DNA from: Kineococcus sp. NBC_00420
GTDB lineage: Bacteria; Actinomycetota; Actinomycetes; Actinomycetales; Kineococcaceae
Direction of reading: 5' to 3'
DNA: 64,000 bases
Assembly (NCBI RefSeq): GCF_036021035.1
Contig: NZ_CP107930.1
Span: 4,612,006 to 4,676,005 of the forward strand
Of the stretch, positions 53,898-63,695 are shown one piece after another; within the stretch, counting starts at the first letter, position 1; each line of letters opens with the position of its first letter. A model generated the notes under the pieces. That model worked only from the letters and a program-made list of their open reading frames with translations. It did not search any database and was not told the DNA's origin. A program made the translations under genes and the position numbers.

Positions 53898-55532
53898 ATG
53901 TTCATCCGTCGACGTTCCCGTGCTCGCACGGCCGTGGTGGCCCTCGCGGCCTCGACCCTGCTGGCCGCCGCCGCCTGCTCGGCCGGTGACGACCCCGACG
54001 ACGCGAAGAAGCTCACCGTCTTCGCGGCCCAGGGACCGGACACCGACCTCGCCACCAACACCTTCTCGAAGGAGATGGAGAAGATGACGGGGTACACCTT
54101 CGACTGGCAGACGACGACCTACGACGGGACGACCGCGGCCGAGGCCCGGCGCATCCTGCTCGCGGGCGGGGACTACCCGGAGGCCTTCCTCATGGTCCCG
54201 TGGGTGGACCAGTTCTCCCAGCAGGACCTGCAGCGCTACGGTCAGCAGGGAGTTCTGCTGCCGCTCAACGACCTCATCGACCAGCACGCGCCGAACATCA
54301 AGGAGGCGTTCGCGCAGAACCCCGAGTACGAGAAGCTCGCCACGGCGCCGGACGGCAAGATCTGGGGCCTGCCGCAGTGGAACGACTGCTTCCACTGCTC
54401 CTACCAGGCGAAGTTGTGGATCAACACCGAGTGGCTCGACAAGCTCGGGCTGAAGATGCCCACGACCACCGACGAGTTCTTCGACGTGATGATGGCGTTC
54501 AAGACGCAGGACCCCAACGGCAACGGTCAGGCCGACGAGATCCCGTTGACCTCCAGCGTCGACGACCTGTTGCTGCCCTACTTCGTCAACGCCTTCCTCT
54601 ACGACCCGCAGGGCAGCGCGACCTACCCCTCGACGTTGGCGCTGGAGGACGGCAAGGTCACGTTGCAGGCGGGCCAGGCGGCCTACCGCGACGCGCTCGC
54701 GTACATGGCGAAGCTCTACGACGCGGGGCTCATCGACCCGGCGGCCTTCACCCAGAACCGCGACGCGCTCATCGCCAAGGGCGACAACGCCGCCGCGCCG
54801 CTGGTGGGGGCCGCGACTGCCCTGCACTCCGGCATCTTCGTCACGACCTACCAGGACGACGGTCGGGACGAGGCCTACCAGGCGCTCCCGCCGCTGAAGG
54901 GTCCGGCCGGTGTGCAGTTCGCCTCCTACAACCTGCCCAGCATGCCGGGGGCGACGTTCGCGTTGACCAACAAGGCCAGCGAGGAGGAGCAGGTCGCCGC
55001 GATCGAGATGATCGACCACATGTTCCCGCAGGACCAGCACGTCCGTGCCGAGTTCGGGCTCGAAGGGGTCGAGTGGTTCCCTCCCGCACCCGGTGAGACC
55101 GCGCTGGACGAGAGCCTGACCCCGTTCGTCCGCGTTCCCCCGGCCGACCCCAACGTCAAGCCGGCGAACAACGCCTGGGGCCCGCTGGCGCAGTACAACT
55201 CCAACGCCGAGTTCCGCAACGGTCAGGTGCAGCCGCCCGACGGTTACGAGCGCATGCTGTTCGCGGCCAGCAAGCTCTACGAGCCCTACGCCCCGAAGGA
55301 CCAGGTCTTCCCCTACTGGTCGGTGTGGGTGCCCGAGGACCAGACCGCGGAGGTCGCCGAGCTGACGACGAACATCGAGAACCTCGTGAGCCAGTCCAGC
55401 GCGGAGTTCGTCACCGGCATCCGCGACGTGAACGCCGACGACGCCTGGCAGGCCTACCTCGACGAACTCGACGGAACGGGACTGCCCCGCTACCTCGAGA
55501 TCGAGCAGACCGCCTACGACGCCAGCGTCTGA
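53898..55532 (+). CDS. Extracellular sugar-binding lipoprotein, LipO type
   Basis: 544 residues. Type II signal: RRRSRARTAVVALAASTLL then AAAAC at about residues 23-27, so it is acylated and held at the cell surface. Large solute-binding protein family 1 fold, similar to LipO/YtcQ proteins that bind oligosaccharides. It contains a calcium-type loop KTQDPNGNGQADEIP near residue 200. ATG with AAGGGA upstream. The gene next to a GH95 fucosidase suggests fucosylated glycans as ligand. Confidence 0.9.
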   Translation: MFIRRRSRARTAVVALAASTLLAAAACSAGDDPDDAKKLTVFAAQGPDTDLATNTFSKEMEKMTGYTFDWQTTTYDGTTAAEARRILLAGGDYPEAFLMVPWVDQFSQQDLQRYGQQGVLLPLNDLIDQHAPNIKEAFAQNPEYEKLATAPDGKIWGLPQWNDCFHCSYQAKLWINTEWLDKLGLKMPTTTDEFFDVMMAFKTQDPNGNGQADEIPLTSSVDDLLLPYFVNAFLYDPQGSATYPSTLALEDGKVTLQAGQAAYRDALAYMAKLYDAGLIDPAAFTQNRDALIAKGDNAAAPLVGAATALHSGIFVTTYQDDGRDEAYQALPPLKGPAGVQFASYNLPSMPGATFALTNKASEEEQVAAIEMIDHMFPQDQHVRAEFGLEGVEWFPPAPGETALDESLTPFVRVPPADPNVKPANNAWGPLAQYNSNAEFRNGQVQPPDGYERMLFAASKLYEPYAPKDQVFPYWSVWVPEDQTAEVAELTTNIENLVSQSSAEFVTGIRDVNADDAWQAYLDELDGTGLPRYLEIEQTAYDASV

Positions 55533-55580
55533 CCCGCGCCGTCACCACGAACCGCCCGTCCCACCCAGCTCGGAGAGACA

Positions 55581-57938
55581 GTGAACCCCACCGCCCCGCC
55601 TCGTCACGTGCTCAGCTGCACCGAACCCGCCTCCCGCTTCGCCGACGCGTTCCTGCTCGGTGACGGATCGCTGGGGGTGACCGTCGCGGGAGCGGTGGGG
55701 GAGGAGACCTTCGACCTGAACGCGGACACCCTGTGGTCCGGGGGCCCGGTCGGTCCCCGGACCGACGCAGGGGCGGCGGACGTCCTGCCCGCGCTGCGCG
55801 CGGCGGTGGCGGCCGGTGACCACCACCGGGCCGACGACCTCGCGCGACGCTTGCACGCGTCGGGGTGGACGGAGTCGTACCAGCCGGTGGGCCGACTCAC
55901 CTGGCGCTACGCGGCAGAGGGCCCGGAGGCGGGGGTCAGCGACTACGTCCGGGAACTCGACCTGGCCCGCGCCGTCGCCTCCACCCGCTACCGCCGGGGC
56001 GGACAGGACCACCGGCTGGAGAGCTTCGTAGCCCCGGGCGCGGGGGTCCTGGTGGGGGTGGCCGCGGCCGGTACCGCTGCCCCCTCGGTGGGGTTCTCCA
56101 GCCCGCACCCGTTGCTCGTCCAGGAGGTGCACGAGGTCCCCGAGGGAACCCTGCTGCTGGCCGCCGGCCGGGTTCCCGCGACGGTCGTCCCGAACTACGT
56201 CGCCGACGACGACCCCGTGCGCTACGCCGACGACGACCCCGACGCCGACGGAACGGTCGCGCGCGGCTCGGGGTTCGCGGTCGCCGCCCTGGTGCACTCC
56301 ACCGGTGGCGAGGTCCGGTTGACGGCCACCGTGGTGACCGGGTTCCGCGGCTGGCGCGAACGTCCGCTCGGCGCGGTGGAACCGTTGCTGGCGCAGGCTC
56401 GTGAACGGGTGCTGGCCGCCGCGGGGGAGGCGACGGCCCTGCTGCGGGAACGCACCGAGCAGGAACACCGGTCGCGGTTCGACCGGGTGGAACTCGCGGT
56501 GGAGGCCGTCCCCGGCCACGAACGGGATGTCGCGGTGGCGGAGCAGCTCTTCGACCTCGGCCGTTACCTGCTCATCGCCTCTTCACGCCCGGGCACCCAG
56601 CCCGCGAACCTGCAGGGCATCTGGAACGTCGACGTCCGCCCGGGCTGGAGCAGCAACTACACGACCAACATCAACCTGCCCATGAACTACTGGGCCGCGG
56701 AGACGACCGCGCTGGCCGACCTGCACGCGCCGCTGTTCGACCTGGCGCTCGACCTCGCGCAGGCGGGTGCGGAGACGGCTCGCCTGGACTACGGCGCCCG
56801 TGGTGCCGTCGTGCACCACAACACCGACGTGTGGCGGTTCACCCGCGCCGTGGCGGGACGGCCGTTGTGGTCGAACTGGCCGTCCGCGTTGCCCTGGCTC
56901 GCCGCGCACACCTACGACCACCTCGACTTCAGCTCCGCGGGGACCGACTTCGCCACGCGGGTCGCGATCCCCGTGCACCGGGCCGCCGCCGCGTTCGCCC
57001 TCGACCTGCTCGTACCCGACGCGGACGGCGCGCTCGTCCCGAGTCCGTCGACGTCGCCGGAGAACACCTTCCTGCTGCCCGACGGGTCGCAGGCCGCGGT
57101 GACGGCGGGCTCCACCATGGACCGGGAACTCCTCCGCGAGGTGTTCACGCACTACCTGGAGCTGCTGGCCGGCCACGGGGGCGGACCGGACGACGAGGAC
57201 CTGGCGGCGCAGGTGCGGGCCGCGCTGGACCGACTGGCGCTGCCCGCCGTGCTCGACGGGGTCCTGCAGGAGTGGGACCCCGGCAAGGGGTCGGCGGAAC
57301 CCGGGCACCGGCACGTGTCGCACCTCTACGGCGTGTTCCCGGGGACCCGGGTCACGGCCCGCCGGAGCCCCGACGTCCTCGACGCCGCCGCTGCGGCCCT
57401 GGACGAACGGCTCGGGCACGGCGGCGGGCACACCGGCTGGAGCCGTTCCTGGGTGCTCTGCCTCGCGGCCCGGTTCGGCGACGGTGCCCGGGCCGAGGAG
57501 CACCTGCGCGTCCTCGCCGCCGACCTCACCTCGGAGTCGCTGATGGACCTGCACCCGCACGAGGGGTGGCCCGGGAACGCGATCTTCCAGATCGACGGGA
57601 ACTTCGGCGCGGTGGCCGGGATCGCCGAGACCCTGCTGCAGGGTCACGACGGGGTCCTCGACCTCTTGCCGGCGCTGCCGCCGAGCTGGGTCGCCGGGCG
57701 GGTCAGCGGTCTGCGGGCGCGGGGCGGGCACGTCGTCGACCTGGAGTGGTCGGGTTCGGCGTTGCGCAGGGCGCGCATCGTCGCCGGTCGTGACGGGGAC
57801 CTGCGCGTCAGCGTCCGGGGCACGGGTACGGACGCGGTGACGGTCTCGCTCCACGGGGAGGTGCTCCCGGGTGGGGCCAGCGTCGGTTTCCCGGCCCGCG
57901 GCGGGACGGAGTACGTCCTGGACGTGGTCACCGCCTGA
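55581..57938 (+). CDS. GH95 alpha-L-fucosidase
   Basis: 785 residues, family GH95, inverting 1,2-alpha-L-fucosidases (some members act on galactosides). Conserved features in order: N-terminal beta domain ([28 protein letters not shown]), [14 protein letters not shown] near 375 (base-activating Asn pair), [14 protein letters not shown] near 490 (acid Glu) and [16 protein letters not shown] near 670 (Asp). No signal peptide, so it works in the cytoplasm on imported fucosides. GTG start 48 bases after the lipoprotein gene, same operon. Confidence 0.93.
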   Translation: MNPTAPPRHVLSCTEPASRFADAFLLGDGSLGVTVAGAVGEETFDLNADTLWSGGPVGPRTDAGAADVLPALRAAVAAGDHHRADDLARRLHASGWTESYQPVGRLTWRYAAEGPEAGVSDYVRELDLARAVASTRYRRGGQDHRLESFVAPGAGVLVGVAAAGTAAPSVGFSSPHPLLVQEVHEVPEGTLLLAAGRVPATVVPNYVADDDPVRYADDDPDADGTVARGSGFAVAALVHSTGGEVRLTATVVTGFRGWRERPLGAVEPLLAQARERVLAAAGEATALLRERTEQEHRSRFDRVELAVEAVPGHERDVAVAEQLFDLGRYLLIASSRPGTQPANLQGIWNVDVRPGWSSNYTTNINLPMNYWAAETTALADLHAPLFDLALDLAQAGAETARLDYGARGAVVHHNTDVWRFTRAVAGRPLWSNWPSALPWLAAHTYDHLDFSSAGTDFATRVAIPVHRAAAAFALDLLVPDADGALVPSPSTSPENTFLLPDGSQAAVTAGSTMDRELLREVFTHYLELLAGHGGGPDDEDLAAQVRAALDRLALPAVLDGVLQEWDPGKGSAEPGHRHVSHLYGVFPGTRVTARRSPDVLDAAAAALDERLGHGGGHTGWSRSWVLCLAARFGDGARAEEHLRVLAADLTSESLMDLHPHEGWPGNAIFQIDGNFGAVAGIAETLLQGHDGVLDLLPALPPSWVAGRVSGLRARGGHVVDLEWSGSALRRARIVAGRDGDLRVSVRGTGTDAVTVSLHGEVLPGGASVGFPARGGTEYVLDVVTA

Positions 57939-57945
57939 GCGACGT

Positions 57946-57982
57946 CGGAACGGGACCGCCCCGGGGGGACGGTCCCGTTCCG
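57946..57982. terminator. Bidirectional terminator between fucosidase and SDR genes
   Basis: 13 bp perfect stem (57946-57958 with 57970-57982), starting 7 bases after the fucosidase stop and ending 9 bases before the convergent SDR stop. Confidence 0.8.
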
Positions 57983-57990
57983 CGTGCCAC

Positions 57991-58743
57991 CTACCGCGCG
58001 AGCCAGCCGCCGTCGACGGGCAGGACGACACCGTGGACGTAGTCCGCCGCCGGGGAGGCCAGGAAGACCACGGGGCCGGCGATCTCCTGGGGGGAGGCCC
58101 ACCGACCCACCGGGATGCGTTCCAGCAGCGCACGGGAGCGCTCCGGGTCGGCCCGCAGGGCCTCGGTGTTGTCGGTCACCACGTAGCCGGGGGCGACCGC
58201 GTTGACGTTCACCCCGTGCGGGGCCCACTCGTTGGCGAGCGCCCGCGTCAGGCCGGCGACCGCGTGCTTGGCGGCGGCGTAGCCCGGGACGTTGACCCCG
58301 CCCTGGAAGCTCAGCAGGGACGCGGTGAACACGACCTTGCCCCGGCCGCGGGCGAGCATCGAGCGCCCGATCCGCTGGGTGAGGGCGAACTGGCTGGTGA
58401 GGTTGACCGTGAGGACGTGGTCGAAGTCGGACTGCGGGTGATCGGCGGCGGGCGAGCGGCGGATGGTGCCCGCGTTGTTCACCAGGACGTCCACCCGCCG
58501 GGCGGCAAGCAGGTCGCCGAGGTCGGCGACGGCCGCGGGGTCGGCGAAGTCGCAGCCCAGCGCCTCGTAGCTGCGGCCGAGCCCCCGGACCTCCTCGGCG
58601 ACGGCGCCCTCGGGCGGCGTCGAGGCGACCCCGACGACGTCGGCTCCCGCGGCGGCCAGGGCGAGCGCGCAGGCACGACCGATGCCGCGACTGGCCCCCG
58701 TGACGACGGCCACCGAGCCGGTCAGGTCGAAGGGGCCGCTCAC
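57991..58743 (-). CDS. SDR oxidoreductase, KduD-like
   Basis: 250 residues. Short-chain dehydrogenase with GASRGIG cofactor loop near residue 17, NNAGTIRR near 90, Ser in FTASLLSFQGG and YAAAKHAVAG (YxxxK) near 155; the C-terminus HGVVLPVDGGWLAR is typical of KduD (2-deoxy-D-gluconate 3-dehydrogenase). In this cluster it may oxidise 2-keto-3-deoxy-L-fuconate, the next intermediate after fuconate dehydratase. Overlaps the dehydrogenase gene by 4 bases. Role inferred from context. Confidence 0.88.
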   Translation of the reverse strand: MSGPFDLTGSVAVVTGASRGIGRACALALAAAGADVVGVASTPPEGAVAEEVRGLGRSYEALGCDFADPAAVADLGDLLAARRVDVLVNNAGTIRRSPAADHPQSDFDHVLTVNLTSQFALTQRIGRSMLARGRGKVVFTASLLSFQGGVNVPGYAAAKHAVAGLTRALANEWAPHGVNVNAVAPGYVVTDNTEALRADPERSRALLERIPVGRWASPQEIAGPVVFLASPAADYVHGVVLPVDGGWLAR

Positions 58744-59783
58744 GACGTCGACCCGCCGGCGGGCCGGCAGTCGACGAGGACCTTGACCGCGCCGCCCGCG
58801 GCCAGCGCGGCGAACGCCTCCTCGACGCGGGCCAGCGGCAGGACGTGCGAGACGAGCTGCGCCACCGGCAGTTCCCCGCCCCCGACCAACCGGACCGCCT
58901 CCTCGACGTCCCGGCGCTCGTAGAGGCGGGCTCCCAGCAGCTCCAGTTCGCGCCAGAAGAACGGGTGCAGGTCGACGGTGCGGGGTGCGGCGTGGATGCC
59001 GACGAGGCAGAGCCGGCCACGCACCGCGAGCGAGGCCGCCGCCGCGGCCAACCCGGGCTCGGAGCCGGACACCTCGAACGCGACCGCCGCGCCGGCGCCT
59101 CCCGAACGGGCGCGGGTCACGTCGGCGAGGTCCTCGTGGGTCGGGTCGACGGCGTCGATGCCGAGCCGGGCGGCCAGCTCCCGGCGGGTCGGGTCGGGTT
59201 CGGAGAGGACGACCTCGGCCCCGACGTGGCGGGCCACCAGGGCGATGAGCAGGCCGACCGGGCCACCTCCCACGACGGCGGCGAGCTCACCGGGGGCCAG
59301 CCGGGCGCGCCGGACGTCGTGCACGGCGACCGAGGTGGGTTCCAGCAGCGCGGCGTCGCGCGGTTCGGTGCCCTCGGGGACGCGGACGAGGGTGTGGGCC
59401 GGGACCACCCAGTGCTCGGCGAGCGCCCCGTCGGAGTCGATTCCCAGGAAGTCGAGGTGGTCGCAGACGTGGGAGTGGCCGTTGCGGCAGGTGGGACAGG
59501 TCCCGTCGGGGCGCAACGGGACGACGGTCACGAGGTCGCCGACCTCCCAGCCCGTGGCGTCGCGACCGAGCGCGCTCACGCGCCCGACGGTCTCGTGACC
59601 GATGACGGCCGGGACGCTGACGCGCCCGTCCATGTGCCCGGCCGCGATGTGCAGGTCCGTGCCGCAGATGCCGGTGAACAGGGGGGCGATCTCGACCTCC
59701 TCGGGCCCCGGTTCCCGCCGGAGGACCTCGTCGGCGGTCACGGTGCCCGCACGGTGGTAGCGGGCCGCGAGGTGGGTGCTCAC
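58740..59783 (-). CDS. Zinc-dependent alcohol dehydrogenase (MDR family)
   Basis: 347 residues. Catalytic zinc ligands in FTGICGTDLHIAAGHM (Cys) and VIGHETVGRV (His, Glu); structural zinc Cys cluster reduced to CPTCRNGHSHVCDH. Rossmann motif AAVVGGGPVGLLIAL near 175. Similar to L-threonine/sorbitol/galactitol dehydrogenases. In context it may oxidise L-fucose to its lactone, or a later intermediate. GTG start; second gene of a three-gene unit fucD-adh-sdr. Confidence 0.87.
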   Translation of the reverse strand: MSTHLAARYHRAGTVTADEVLRREPGPEEVEIAPLFTGICGTDLHIAAGHMDGRVSVPAVIGHETVGRVSALGRDATGWEVGDLVTVVPLRPDGTCPTCRNGHSHVCDHLDFLGIDSDGALAEHWVVPAHTLVRVPEGTEPRDAALLEPTSVAVHDVRRARLAPGELAAVVGGGPVGLLIALVARHVGAEVVLSEPDPTRRELAARLGIDAVDPTHEDLADVTRARSGGAGAAVAFEVSGSEPGLAAAAASLAVRGRLCLVGIHAAPRTVDLHPFFWRELELLGARLYERRDVEEAVRLVGGGELPVAQLVSHVLPLARVEEAFAALAAGGAVKVLVDCRPAGGSTS

Positions 59784-59852
59784 GCGGGCCTCCTCAGGTG
59801 GCCGTCGTGGTGGGCGTGCGGGGAGAGCACGGGCTGGGTCCTTCCGGTGGGC

Positions 59853-59904
59853 TGGAGCGAGGGGGCGTGGAGCGAGGGGGCGTGGAGCGAGGGGGCGTGG
59901 AGCG
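59853..59904 (-). repeat. 15 bp tandem repeat, 3.5 copies
   Basis: Three perfect head-to-tail copies of TGGAGCGAGGGGGCG (59853-59867, 59868-59882, 59883-59897) and a partial fourth of 7 bases, in the 123-base gap between the fuconate dehydratase stop and the dehydrogenase start. It begins 3 bases past the stop codon. Confidence 0.9.
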
Positions 59905-59906
59905 CT

Positions 59907-61229
59907 TCAGCGGGCGCCGCGGGCGACCCAGACCGGGCCGCCGGGGTAGGTGTGCTCGAGGACGGAGCCGACCAGCATCTCCCCGCCCCCGCCCGGGGCG
60001 GTGGGTGCGCGGTAGCGGCCGCGTTCGAGCTGGACGGGGGTCACGAAGTGCTCGTGGAGGTGGTCCACGTGCTCGACGACCCGGTCCTGCCAGGTCCCGG
60101 AGACGCTGACGACGTCGAACATCGAGAGGTGCTGGACCATCTCGCACAGTCCGACCCCGCCCGCGTGCGGGCAGACCGGGACCCCGTGGTGCGCGGCGAG
60201 GAGCAGGATGGCGATGTTCTCGTTGACCCCCGCCACCCGGGCCGCGTCGATCTGCACGACGTCCACGGCGCCGGCCTGCAGCAACTGCTTGAACATCACC
60301 CGGTTGGCGACGTGCTCACCCGTCGCGACCTTGATGGGGTGCAGCGCACGCCGGACCACGGCGTGGCCGAGGACGTCGTCGGGGCTGGTCGGCTCCTCGA
60401 TCCAGTAGGGGTCGAAGGGGGCCAGCGCACGCATCCAGGAGATGGCCTCGCTGACGTCCCAGCGCTGGTTGGCGTCGACGGCGATGCGGACGTCGTCGCC
60501 CACCGCCGCCCGCGCCACCTTCATCCGGCGCACGTCGTCGACGAGGTCGGCGCCGACCTTCAGCTTGATCTGGGTGAAGCCGTCGGCGACGGCCTCGCGG
60601 GAGAGGCGCTCCAGCTTCTCGTCGGAGTAGCCCAGCCATCCCGGTGTCGTCGTGTAGGCCGGGTAGCCGAGGCGCAGCAGCTCCTCCTCCCGTTCGGCCC
60701 GGCCGGGGACGGCGCGCTGCAGGAGGTCGAGGGCCTCCCGGCGCGTCATGGCGTCGGAGAGCCAGCGGAAGTCGACGAGCGAGACCAGTTCCTCGGGGTC
60801 CAGGTGGGCCAGCAACCGCCAGAGCGGCTGTCCGGCTCGTTTGGCCCGCAGGTCCCAGGCCGCGTTGAGCACGGCGCCGATGGCCATGTGCACGACGCCC
60901 TTCTCCGGTCCGAGCCACCGCAGCTGCGGTTCGTGGACCATGTCGCGGGAGAACGCGCCGAGGTCACCGAGCACCTCCTGCACCGTCCGCCCCACGACGT
61001 AGGGGGCCAGACCCCGGATCGCGGCGACCTGGAGGTCGTTGCCGCGCCCGGTGGTGAAGGCGAGTGCGTGACCCTCGTGCCCGTCGCCGGCGTCGGTGCG
61101 CAGGACGGCGTAGGCGGCGGAGTAGTCCGGTTCCGGGTTCATGGCGTCGGAGCCGTCGAGGTGCTCGGAGGTGGGGAACCGGACGTCGTGCACGTCCAGG
61201 GCGGTGAAGACGGCGGGACGGGTGGTCAC
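59907..61229 (-). CDS. fucD: L-fuconate dehydratase
   Basis: 440 residues, enolase superfamily, FucD/ENOSF1 group. [20 protein letters not shown] opens the protein, with [14 protein letters not shown] near 65; catalytic Lys in [11 protein letters not shown] (KxK, near 218), metal ligands in [10 protein letters not shown] (Asp), [11 protein letters not shown] (Glu) and [11 protein letters not shown] (Glu), and His in [14 protein letters not shown] near 350. It dehydrates L-fuconate to 2-keto-3-deoxy-L-fuconate. The GTG at 61229 is fixed by GGAGGA 3 bases upstream. Divergent from the GntR regulator. Confidence 0.94.
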   Translation of the reverse strand: MTTRPAVFTALDVHDVRFPTSEHLDGSDAMNPEPDYSAAYAVLRTDAGDGHEGHALAFTTGRGNDLQVAAIRGLAPYVVGRTVQEVLGDLGAFSRDMVHEPQLRWLGPEKGVVHMAIGAVLNAAWDLRAKRAGQPLWRLLAHLDPEELVSLVDFRWLSDAMTRREALDLLQRAVPGRAEREEELLRLGYPAYTTTPGWLGYSDEKLERLSREAVADGFTQIKLKVGADLVDDVRRMKVARAAVGDDVRIAVDANQRWDVSEAISWMRALAPFDPYWIEEPTSPDDVLGHAVVRRALHPIKVATGEHVANRVMFKQLLQAGAVDVVQIDAARVAGVNENIAILLLAAHHGVPVCPHAGGVGLCEMVQHLSMFDVVSVSGTWQDRVVEHVDHLHEHFVTPVQLERGRYRAPTAPGGGGEMLVGSVLEHTYPGGPVWVARGAR

Positions 61230-61241
61230 GATTCCTCCAGG

Positions 61242-61253
61242 CATCTGATGATT
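61242..61253. promoter_or_regulatory. GntR operator ahead of fucD
   Basis: CATCTGATGATT: perfect CATC-T-GATG plus the flanking ATT shared with the site at 51844-51855. It begins 12 bases upstream of the fucD start codon, next to its ribosome site. Confidence 0.7.
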
Positions 61254-61310
61254 CGTCGGCGCGGCGTCTCCAGTGACGTCGTACCTGGGGCACTGCCGGG
61301 GCAGACGCCC

Positions 61311-61343
61311 GCTCCACCGCGTCTTCCTGCCGGTCGGTGGAGC
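61311..61343. repeat. Inverted repeat in the fucD-regulator gap
   Basis: GCTCCACCG and CGGTGGAGC (9 bp arms, 61311-61319 and 61335-61343, 15-base loop) lie in the middle of the divergent control region, about 25 bases before the regulator-side operator. Confidence 0.5.
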
Positions 61344-61367
61344 TGTCAGGTCGAAGGTATCGGGGGA

Positions 61368-61380
61368 GACATCAGATGTC
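61368..61380. promoter_or_regulatory. GntR operator ahead of the regulator gene
   Basis: GACATCAGATGTC: 6-base arms with central A, containing CATC-A-GATG. It lies about 104 bases before the regulator start, suggesting autoregulation. Confidence 0.65.
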
Positions 61381-61483
61381 TATGTCGACGGGGCCACCCA
61401 GGCACAATGTCCCGACGACGTGACGCCGGGCGACGTCCAGGACTCCACGGGGGTCCGGTCACCCGGTGGAGGAGGAGATCGGT

Positions 61484-62185
61484 GTGGCCGCACCCCTGAC
61501 GGAGGCCGCCATCGGGCGGGTCCGGGAACTCATCATCAGCGGCGAGCTGCGGCCGGGACAACGACTACCTGCGGAAGCCGCGCTCTCGAACCAGCTGGGC
61601 GTCTCGCGGTCCGGCCTGCGCGAGGCGGTCCGTGCCCTCGCGACCGCGGGCGTGCTCGAGGTGCGCCGGGGCGACGGGACCTACGTCACCAGCCTCACGC
61701 CCGACCTCCTCTTCACCGGCATCGCCGACGCCGTGGACCTCATGCGCGACGAGGACCTCATGGACGTCATGGAGTGCCGGCGACTCGTCGAACCACAGGC
61801 CACGGCGCTCGCCGCCGTCCGGGCGGGCGAGCCTGAACTCGCGCTCGTGGCCCACCACCTGCGGTGCATGGAGCACGCCGAGGACGAGGAGACCCTCGTC
61901 GCTCACGACGAGCAGTTCCACGCGGCGCTCGCGACGGCGAGCGGCAACGCCGCGCTCGCCGCGATCCTGCGGGGGGTCTCCGGTGCCACCGTGCGGGCCC
62001 GGGTCTGGCGCGCGCTCACCGTCGCCGACTCCCGCCAGCGCACGATCGACGAGCACTCCGCGATCTACCAGGCCGTGCGCGAGCACGACCGCGACCGCGC
62101 CCACGCCGCCGCGCTGCTGCACGTCGCCAACGTGGAGGCCTGGATGCGGACGACGTTGCGCGGCGAGACGCCTCAGAGCAGGTAG
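61484..62185 (+). CDS. GntR-family regulator, FadR (FCD) type
   Basis: 233 residues. N-terminal winged helix (GRVRELIISGELRPGQRLPA, LGVSRSGLREAVRAL) and C-terminal FCD ligand domain with metal-type His residues (HLRCMEH, HDEQFHAALA, HSAIYQAV). Likely the local repressor of the fucose genes, with a pathway acid as inducer. The GTG at 61484 has GGAGGAG 6 to 7 bases upstream and is preferred over GTG 61466. The 3' end overlaps convergent ilvA by 13 bases. Confidence 0.9.
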   Translation: MAAPLTEAAIGRVRELIISGELRPGQRLPAEAALSNQLGVSRSGLREAVRALATAGVLEVRRGDGTYVTSLTPDLLFTGIADAVDLMRDEDLMDVMECRRLVEPQATALAAVRAGEPELALVAHHLRCMEHAEDEETLVAHDEQFHAALATASGNAALAAILRGVSGATVRARVWRALTVADSRQRTIDEHSAIYQAVREHDRDRAHAAALLHVANVEAWMRTTLRGETPQSR

Positions 62186-63480
62186 CGGTAGAGCGGCTCG
62201 GCGGCGGAGATCCGTTCGAACGTCGGGGGAGCGGCCTCCATCCGGGCGAGCAGCCCGGGCAGGTCGTCCTTGCCGGGGATCTCGATCCCCACCAGGGCGG
62301 GTCCGAACTCGCGGTTGCTGCGCTTCACGTACTCGAACAGCGCGATGTCGTCGTCCGGCCCGAGGACCTCGTCGAGGAAGCGGCGCAGCGCGCCGGGTTC
62401 CTGCGGGAACTCGACGAGGAAGTAGTGCTTGCGGCCCTCGTGCACCAGGGCGCGTTCGATGATCTCGGCGTAGCGGCTGATGTCGTTGTTGCCGCCGGAC
62501 ACGACGCAGACCACGCTCTGGCCGGGTTCGACGCGCACGGCCTCGGCCAGGGCCGCCGTCGCGAGCGCGCCCGCGGGTTCGGCGATGATCCCGTCGGTCT
62601 GGTACATCGCGAGCATCTCGACGCAGATCGCCCCCTCGGGCACGGTGACGAGTTCCACCTCGTGACCGGCGACGACGGCGTGCGTGACGTCACCGACGCG
62701 ACGCACCGACGCACCGTCGACGAAGGTGTCGAGGGTGTCCAGGCGCACCGGGTGGCCCGCGGCGAGCGCCGCCGCCATCGACGGCGCCCCTTCGGGTTCC
62801 ACGCCGACGATCCGCACCTGCGGGTGGCGTTCGCGGACCCAGGTCAGGACCCCGGCCAGCAGGCCGCCACCGCCGACGGGGACGACCAGGACGTCCGGGG
62901 GTTCCTCGTCGAACTCGGCGAGCTGCTCGAACACCTCGACCGCGACCGTCCCCTGCCCGGTCAGGGTGCGGGGGTCGTCGAAGGCGGGGACGAGGGTCGC
63001 GCCGCTGCGTGCGGCGTCCTGCGTCGCGGCGGCCGCGGAATCGTCGTAGGTGTCGCCGAGGACGATCGTCTCGACGAACTCCTGGCCCAGCGCCGCGATG
63101 CGGTCGCGCTTCTGGCGGGGCGTGGTGCGGGGCACGTAGATGCGGCCGTGCACGCGCAGGGCCGCGCACGCGTAGGCCAGGCCCTGGGCGTGGTTGCCGG
63201 CGCTGGCGGTGACGACGCCACGGGCCCGCTCGTCCTCGCTCAGCTGGGCGACGAGGTTGTAGGCCCCGCGCAGCTTGTAGGAACGGACGGCCTGCAGGTC
63301 CTCGCGCTTGACCCGGACGTGCGCGCCGAGGGCGGCCGACCACCGCGGGTTCGTCTCCAACGGCGTGCGGGTGACGACCTGGGCCAGTCGCTGCGCCGCC
63401 TCCTCGACGTCCGCGGCTCTCGGCAGGCCGCCGGACGGGCTGGTGGTGGGCGCCGGGGGGCGGGCAGCGTCGAGCGACAT
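62173..63480 (-). CDS. ilvA: Threonine ammonia-lyase
   Basis: 435 residues; PLP enzyme making 2-oxobutanoate from threonine for isoleucine. PLP Lys in AVRSYKLRGAYN near 68, VTASAGNHAQGLAYA, glycine loop VPVGGGGLLAGVL near 200, and a C-terminal ACT-like regulatory domain (HYFLVEFPQEPGALRRFLDE). Only one ACT-like domain is present, so feedback by isoleucine should be of the simpler type seen in actinobacteria. ATG start. Separate from the fucose locus. Confidence 0.93.
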   Translation of the reverse strand: MSLDAARPPAPTTSPSGGLPRAADVEEAAQRLAQVVTRTPLETNPRWSAALGAHVRVKREDLQAVRSYKLRGAYNLVAQLSEDERARGVVTASAGNHAQGLAYACAALRVHGRIYVPRTTPRQKRDRIAALGQEFVETIVLGDTYDDSAAAATQDAARSGATLVPAFDDPRTLTGQGTVAVEVFEQLAEFDEEPPDVLVVPVGGGGLLAGVLTWVRERHPQVRIVGVEPEGAPSMAAALAAGHPVRLDTLDTFVDGASVRRVGDVTHAVVAGHEVELVTVPEGAICVEMLAMYQTDGIIAEPAGALATAALAEAVRVEPGQSVVCVVSGGNNDISRYAEIIERALVHEGRKHYFLVEFPQEPGALRRFLDEVLGPDDDIALFEYVKRSNREFGPALVGIEIPGKDDLPGLLARMEAAPPTFERISAAEPLYRYLL

Positions 63481-63616
63481 GGGGTCGATCCTGCCCGTGC
63501 CTCCCCGTCGAGAGCCAGCAGGGTGGTGGGACCGGGTCCCTCAACGCCGCCGCCCCGGCAACGTTCCTGCGCGCCCGTGTGATGTGTCGCACATCCGGGC
63601 CTCGAGGGAGTCCGCA

Positions 63617-63635
63617 GCAGGTGAGGCAGGCCTAG
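63617..63635. promoter_or_regulatory. DtxR/IdeR-like iron box 1
   Basis: GCAGGTGAGGCAGGCCTAG matches the 19-base DtxR/IdeR consensus at the AGGT, AGGC and CCTA blocks. A second site at 63637-63655 has AGGCTCACCTCA in the right half. Both precede the FTR1-type permease gene. Confidence 0.55.
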
Positions 63636-63695
63636 CATCGGCGAGGCTCACCTCACTTCGGTGGGTCCCCATCGTCCCGGCCGGAGGAGTTCCCC

